Position numbers and translations under genes: made by a program. Under the pieces are notes generated by a model. That model was not told the DNA's origin, made no database searches, and worked only from the letters and a program-made list of their open reading frames with translations. From an uncultured Neglectibacter sp. (GTDB taxonomy: Bacteria > Bacillota > Clostridia > Oscillospirales > Acutalibacteraceae), in the NCBI GenBank assembly GCA_904419785.1, contig CAJFSY010000005.1:1-64000 (forward strand): a stretch of 64,000 nt of DNA, given 5' to 3'. Positions 59,910 through 64,000 of the stretch are shown here, piece by piece (the first letter of the stretch is position 1; every line of letters begins with the position of its first letter).

Positions 59910-60845
59910 ATGGAGTTTCACCACAAACCGGTATTATTTGAGGAAACCATAAGCTCTCTGGCTATTCGGCCGGAGGGGATATATATTGACGGCACGATGG
60001 GGGGCGGAGGCCATTCAGAGGCCATTCTGCAAAAGCTGACCACTGGAAAGCTGCTTTCTATCGACCAAGACCCGGACGCGATCGCGGCCGCTGGGGAACG
60101 TTTGCGGAAATATCCCCAGTCCATCCGCGTGAAGGGCAATTTCGCCCAGATGGGAGAACTTGCCAAAGCCCAGGGAATAGACGCAGTGGACGGAGTACTT
60201 TTGGATATCGGTGTATCTTCCTATCAGCTGGATACGCCGGAACGCGGTTTTTCTTATCACCACGACGCTCCACTGGACATGCGCATGAGCCAGGAAGGCC
60301 CCTCTGCCAAGGATTTGGTAAATACCTTGGGAGAACAAGAATTGGCTGAGATCATTTTCCGCTATGGCGAGGACCGGAGCGCCCGCAGGATTGCTCAAGG
60401 GATCTGCCAGGCTCGTGAAAGCGCCCCTATTGAGACGACAGCCCAGCTGGCGGAGATCATCAAAGCTTCTGTTCCAGCGGCGGTGCGCAGGGCGGAAGGG
60501 CATCCGGCCAGAAAGACGTTTCAAGCGTTGCGGATCGCGGTGAACGGAGAATTGGACCGTTTGCAGGAAGGCCTGGAGGCCGGGTTTGGCTTGTTGAAGC
60601 CTGGCGGACGCTTTGCGGTGATCACGTTTCATTCGTTGGAGGACCGGATCGTCAAGCAGAAAATGAACGATTGGTGCCAGGGGTGTATTTGCCCCAAGGA
60701 TTTTCCTGTATGTGTTTGCGGAAGGAAACCCAAAGGAAAGCTTGTGTATAAAAAAGGATTGGCTCCCTCTGAAAGGGAGATTGAGGAGAACCCACGCGCT
60801 CGCAGCGCCCGGCTGCGGGTGATCGAGAAACTTCCGGAAGCGTGA
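59910..60845 (+). CDS. rsmH: 16S rRNA (cytosine1402-N4)-methyltransferase
   Basis: 311 residues. Signature segments: FHHKPVLFEE at the start, IDGTMGGGGHSEAIL near residue 28, GVLLDIGVSSYQLD near 92 and the C-terminal FHSLEDRIVK. It methylates C1402 in the P site with SAM. A cysteine-rich insert near the C-terminus (WCQGCICPKDFPVCVCG) can bind metal, as in other Gram-positive RsmH proteins. Confidence 0.96.
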   Translation: MEFHHKPVLFEETISSLAIRPEGIYIDGTMGGGGHSEAILQKLTTGKLLSIDQDPDAIAAAGERLRKYPQSIRVKGNFAQMGELAKAQGIDAVDGVLLDIGVSSYQLDTPERGFSYHHDAPLDMRMSQEGPSAKDLVNTLGEQELAEIIFRYGEDRSARRIAQGICQARESAPIETTAQLAEIIKASVPAAVRRAEGHPARKTFQALRIAVNGELDRLQEGLEAGFGLLKPGGRFAVITFHSLEDRIVKQKMNDWCQGCICPKDFPVCVCGRKPKGKLVYKKGLAPSEREIEENPRARSARLRVIEKLPEA

Positions 60846-60893
60846 ACACAGTTTTCGGGAAGGATTTGTGATATATAGAAAGGGAACAGAATT

Positions 60894-61457
60894 ATGTCGA
60901 GATTTTCTTCAGAAGCCTACGATTTTTCCTTGTTTGAGGAGCGTCACACCGTTGAGGAACAAGCTCCTGCCGAGGATGCTCCTCGTTGGGATAATACCCA
61001 GCCCCAGGAAGAACCCCGCAAGGAACAGCGTGAGGATTCCCGGGAAAATGTGGTGGAGCTTCCCAAAAAGGAGCTGGAAAAAAACGCCCGTCCCCGGCGG
61101 CGTCCTCTGCGGAAAATCGCGGCTGTATTGTGTTTTGGCATAGTGTTTGCCACGGTTATCACAGTCGTGTATAACCAGGTGCAGCTTACAGAGCTTACTG
61201 AACAGATCAATACTACCACGAAGCAGCTGGAAGAGGCTCAAAGCTTAGAAATACAGTTGAATATGGAAGCTTCCCAAAAGATGAACGGCGCAGCCGTAGA
61301 GGAATACGCCAAGAAAGAATTGGGTATGGGCAAAGTATCCAGCGGTCAGGTTACCTATGTGGATTCGGCACAGGAAGACCAGGGTACTGTGGTGCGGGAA
61401 ACAGCGGACAGTTCTTGGTGGGAGCAGCTGTGGGATACAGTTCGCTCATGGTTTTAA
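60894..61457 (+). CDS. ftsL: FtsL-like cell-division protein
   Basis: 187 residues. A long disordered, charged cytoplasmic part (residues 1-75) is followed by one membrane segment (about 80-100) and a periplasmic-side coiled coil (about 101-140; LTEQINTTTKQLEEAQSLEI). This is the architecture of FtsL, which joins DivIC and DivIB in the septal PBP activation complex. Position after rsmH supports the name; primary-sequence conservation is always low. The cytoplasmic tail is longer than in Bacillus. Confidence 0.82.
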   Translation: MSRFSSEAYDFSLFEERHTVEEQAPAEDAPRWDNTQPQEEPRKEQREDSRENVVELPKKELEKNARPRRRPLRKIAAVLCFGIVFATVITVVYNQVQLTELTEQINTTTKQLEEAQSLEIQLNMEASQKMNGAAVEEYAKKELGMGKVSSGQVTYVDSAQEDQGTVVRETADSSWWEQLWDTVRSWF

Positions 61458-61576
61458 TGAGGAATAAAAGGAGCTTTTGATGAAGCTTTATTTTTATAAA
61501 ATATGGGGTTTTGAATAAAGATTTTGGATGGGCGGCGGGGCTTTTGGATTGGAGCGAGCCATGAACGCTTATCCCT

Positions 61577-61646
61577 GCGGGAGCACGCTGCTCCCGAAAC
61601 GCAAAGGGATGCGGCCCACGGTAGCGCGGGCCGCGTTTGTTTGCGA
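61577..61646 (+). terminator. Two strong hairpins closing the mraZ-rsmH-ftsL unit
   Basis: CGGGAGCA-CGC-TGCTCCCG, then GCGGCCC-ACGGTAGCGC-GGGCCGC followed by GTTTGTTTG. Both are GC-rich and end before a new promoter, so the PBP gene is a separate transcript. Confidence 0.65.
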
Positions 61647-61669
61647 AAAAGTTGTTTGTATGATATAAT
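61641..61669 (+). promoter_or_regulatory. Promoter of the PBP gene
   Basis: TTGCGA (61641-61646), 17-bp spacer, TATAAT (61664-61669). The -35 overlaps the tail of the upstream terminator. Confidence 0.75.
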
Positions 61670-61675
61670 AATCCG

Positions 61676-61845
61676 ATAAGAGAAACGTCTGGAGGGTAGG
61701 TGCGGATGTTTGATCCCTCCAAGCGCGGCTGTGGAAAGCTACCGCATAACAGGGCGGCTTGAGGAATAAAGATAGTGCGGGAAGTATTACTTGAGAATGG
61801 GGGAGGAGAGCCAAGAGGGATCTTGACTCTCATTTTGCTGCTGGG
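61676..61845 (+). ncRNA. Structured 5' leader of the PBP gene (unknown class)
   Basis: About 200 bases between the promoter and the start codon hold several possible stems: GGAGGG / CCCTCC, CCGC / GCGG, a possible TGCGG-CCGCA pairing across them, and finally GAGAG-C-CAAG / CTTG-A-CTCTC followed by ATTTT, which resembles a weak terminator. Together with the unusual length this suggests an attenuator or riboswitch-like element. No known family was recognised. Confidence 0.4.
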
Positions 61846-61875
61846 TAGAACGGAGCTTTAACAGACAGGCGGTGG

Positions 61876-64000
61876 ATGCATTTGGCAAAAGGAATGAAAG
61901 AAAAAATGTGGCATAAGGCTATGGGCCTTGCGGCGGTGGTAGTGTTCGTGGGATTTGGTCTGGTGGTGATAAATCTGTTCCGGTGGCAGATTGTCCGAGG
62001 TGAGGAACTGAGTAACGCCGCCCTGGACCAAAGCTTGCAGAGTACTACTCTCAGCGCTATGCGGGGTACAATTTATGACAGCACAGGGAAAATACTGGCC
62101 CAAAGTGCCAGTGTGTGGACTGTGGTTTTGGAACCTGCCTATTTCTCGTATTATGACGATCCCGACGCCACAAGAAGAAAAGTAGCGTCTGGTCTGGCTC
62201 CTATTTTGGAATTGGACGAAGAAGAAATCTATGAAAAGACCCAGGGGAATTCCTATTTCGTTTATTTGAAGCGCCGGGTGGAAACCAGTGTCCGGGATGA
62301 AATAAACAAATTTTTGGAAGACAATGGTATCTCTGCCGGCGTGCGACTGATCGAAGACTATAAACGCTATTATCCCTATGGCCAAGTGGCTTCTACCGTG
62401 TTGGGATTTACCGGTACGGATGGCCAGGGCCTGGAAGGCTTGGAACTTCAGTATGACACGGAACTGCGAGGGACAGCAGGCCGTCTCATTTCTGCCCAAA
62501 ACGCTTTGGGGACGGATATGCCTTTTGAATATGAGCAATATATTGAAGCGGAAGACGGATATAATTTAGTGCTCACCATTGATGAGACAGTTCAAAGCAT
62601 TTTGGAGAAATATCTGGCCGAGGGCGTAGAGCAGTTTAAAGTAAAAAATGGCGCTGTGGCCATTTTGATGGATGTGGACACCGGCGGTATTTTGGGCATG
62701 GCAACTACTCCCAGTTACGATCCCAACGACCCGTTCACCATTCAGGATAAGAACCTGCTGGCTCAGATCGATGAACTGCCCAAGGATGAACGGGATGAAG
62801 CCTTTAATCAGGCTCAGCTCAAACAGTGGCGCAACAAGGCTGTAACGGATACCTATTATCCAGGTTCTGTGTTTAAGATGGTCACTTATGCCATGGGACT
62901 GGAAGAAGGTGTGGTTACTGAGGACAGCACCTTCACATGTACGGGCAGTATTACGGTTCCGGGATGGAATGACCCGATAGGATGTTGGTATCATGCCGGC
63001 CACGGTACGGAAACACTCCGGCAGGGATTGTACAACTCATGTAACCCGTGGGCTATCCATGTTGGCCAGCTGGTGGGGGGAAAGACCTTCGCGAAGTACC
63101 GGGAAGCTTTTGGCTTTACAGAAAGCACCGGCATTGATCTGCCGGGCGAAGCGTTGACGTTGTACCACAGCGAACAGGAACTGGAACTGGTTGCCTCCAA
63201 CCTGGCGGTGGAATCTTTCGGACAAAACTTTAGTATTACGCCTGTCCATATGATTACGGCGGCGGCGACCATTGCCAATGGTGGATATTTGGTGACGCCT
63301 CACGTGATGGACCGGATTGTGGATCAGGAAGGAAACATCGTTAAAACAGCCGACACCAGTTATCGGCGCCAGGTCGTTTCACAAGAGACCTGCGACGTGA
63401 TCATCGACGTTCTCCGGCAGAATGTGGAAGAGGGCACTGCTACTGGTGGTTATGTAGCGGGTTACCGTGTTTGTGGAAAGACAGGTACTTCTGAAAAAGT
63501 GGCTCAGCACAACGAGGACCCTTCCAAACCCATGGAGTATATCGCTTCTTATTGCGGTTTCGCCCCGGCGGAGGACCCCCAGTATGCTTTGCTGGTATTC
63601 TTCGATGAACCGGATGATGACACTAACGGTGGTTATAATGGCGGCAATGCGGTGGCAGGGCCTTATTTCGCCAAAATGATGGGGGAAATCCTGCCATACT
63701 TGGGTGTGGAAGCCCAATACAGCGATGAGGAATACGCGGTGCTGGATACTGTGGCGCCCAATGTGACAGGTATGACTTTGGATGAAGCGTATGCGGCACT
63801 GGAAGAAGCCGGGTTGTCTTATTCTGTAGTGGGTGATGAGAGCGATGGTTCTATCCAGGTTACGGCTCAAGTACCTGCCAGCGGCGGGGCTGCGCCGAAA
63901 GAAGGTAAAGTAGTTCTCTACACCAACGGCTATGATGAGGACGCCACTTACGTGACGGTGCCTGACTTTAGCGGCTATGACGTGACCAATGCCAGTTACG
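61876..64000 (+). CDS. PASTA-domain penicillin-binding protein, SpoVD/FtsI class (3' end outside window)
   Basis: 708 residues are visible with no stop. A cytoplasmic N-terminus and one membrane segment (about 15-37) precede the dimerisation domain (MRGTIYDSTGKILA near residue 64) and the transpeptidase with all three motifs: SVFK with nucleophile Ser331, SCN at 388-390 and KTGT at 535-538. A first PASTA domain (VAPNVTGMTLDEAYAALEE) begins near 625 and a second starts at the window edge. It cross-links septal peptidoglycan (FtsI role) or spore cortex (SpoVD role); two PASTA domains fit either. ATG 61876 has only a GGCGGTGG site, so an alternative start (ATG 61894) is possible. Confidence 0.92.
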   Translation, partial: MHLAKGMKEKMWHKAMGLAAVVVFVGFGLVVINLFRWQIVRGEELSNAALDQSLQSTTLSAMRGTIYDSTGKILAQSASVWTVVLEPAYFSYYDDPDATRRKVASGLAPILELDEEEIYEKTQGNSYFVYLKRRVETSVRDEINKFLEDNGISAGVRLIEDYKRYYPYGQVASTVLGFTGTDGQGLEGLELQYDTELRGTAGRLISAQNALGTDMPFEYEQYIEAEDGYNLVLTIDETVQSILEKYLAEGVEQFKVKNGAVAILMDVDTGGILGMATTPSYDPNDPFTIQDKNLLAQIDELPKDERDEAFNQAQLKQWRNKAVTDTYYPGSVFKMVTYAMGLEEGVVTEDSTFTCTGSITVPGWNDPIGCWYHAGHGTETLRQGLYNSCNPWAIHVGQLVGGKTFAKYREAFGFTESTGIDLPGEALTLYHSEQELELVASNLAVESFGQNFSITPVHMITAAATIANGGYLVTPHVMDRIVDQEGNIVKTADTSYRRQVVSQETCDVIIDVLRQNVEEGTATGGYVAGYRVCGKTGTSEKVAQHNEDPSKPMEYIASYCGFAPAEDPQYALLVFFDEPDDDTNGGYNGGNAVAGPYFAKMMGEILPYLGVEAQYSDEEYAVLDTVAPNVTGMTLDEAYAALEEAGLSYSVVGDESDGSIQVTAQVPASGGAAPKEGKVVLYTNGYDEDATYVTVPDFSGYDVTNASY

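Noticed and set aside
1-64000. tRNA, rRNA, or complete insertion sequences
   Set aside because: No tRNA clover-leaf pattern, rRNA motif or transposase was recognised on either strand; weak resemblances were not pursued.

Overview
The window looks like chromosomal DNA of an anaerobic, endospore-forming Clostridia member, most likely a gut Oscillospirales/Ruminococcaceae-type bacterium. Evidence: a spoIIGA-sigE pair, a strictly anaerobic radical-SAM sulfatase maturase, an Lpl/Ytc-type sugar ABC importer with a YesM/YesN-type two-component system, a GGGtGRT/NifU-like gene pair, Firmicutes-type promoters (TTGACA-17-TATAAT) and Shine-Dalgarno sites (AGGAGG), and moderate GC. No rRNA or tRNA gene and no CRISPR array was seen. 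The species assignment is inference.

Layout. 1-2.8 kb: the last codons of a probable large serine recombinase abut a 5'-truncated XRE/TPR regulator and its ABC exporter; this looks like one end of an integrated mobile element. 2.8-6.9 kb: a MATE exporter with a leader terminator, an M29 aminopeptidase and a phosphoesterase. 6.9-18.9 kb: a divergent glycan locus. The minus-strand operon carries two sugar permeases, a lipoprotein, a Cys-type sulfatase, its maturase and a TauE exporter. The plus strand carries an AraC-type response regulator, a histidine kinase and a GH29 alpha-L-fucosidase. Together they suggest sensing, import, desulfation and defucosylation of sulfated fucosylated glycans, such as host mucin. 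19-28.9 kb: asnA, a DUF1648-like protein, patatin, trmB, an esterase with a LacI regulator, yjbQ, a rearrangement scar joining two decapitated genes (triose-phosphate isomerase-like and an ABC permease), a HAD phosphatase, an EEP phosphatase and a GH172/DUF2961 protein. 29-32.9 kb: a fluoride riboswitch with two terminators in series upstream of a cation/proton antiporter, then an MFS transporter and a TVP38 protein.

33-42.5 kb: a nearly complete arginine pathway (argG, argH, argC, argJ, argB, argD, argF) behind an ARG box, with a NUDIX gene and two small membrane-protein genes embedded in it. ArgJ recycles acetyl groups, so no argE or separate argA is needed. 42.6-51 kb: a phosphatase and a glutaredoxin-like protein, the GGGtGRT/NifU-like pair (strongly biased codons), an SLOG protein, a 63-residue orphan gene with a strong promoter, sigE and spoIIGA, ldh and a threonine aldolase. 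51-59.2 kb: the housekeeping run ylxM-ffh-rpsP-khpA-rimM-trmD, then ptsH, uvrC, rsmD, coaD and a coiled-coil protein. 59.3-64 kb: the start of the division and cell-wall cluster, with MraZ boxes, mraZ, rsmH and ftsL, followed by strong hairpins, a new promoter with a long structured leader, and a PASTA-domain penicillin-binding protein cut by the window end.
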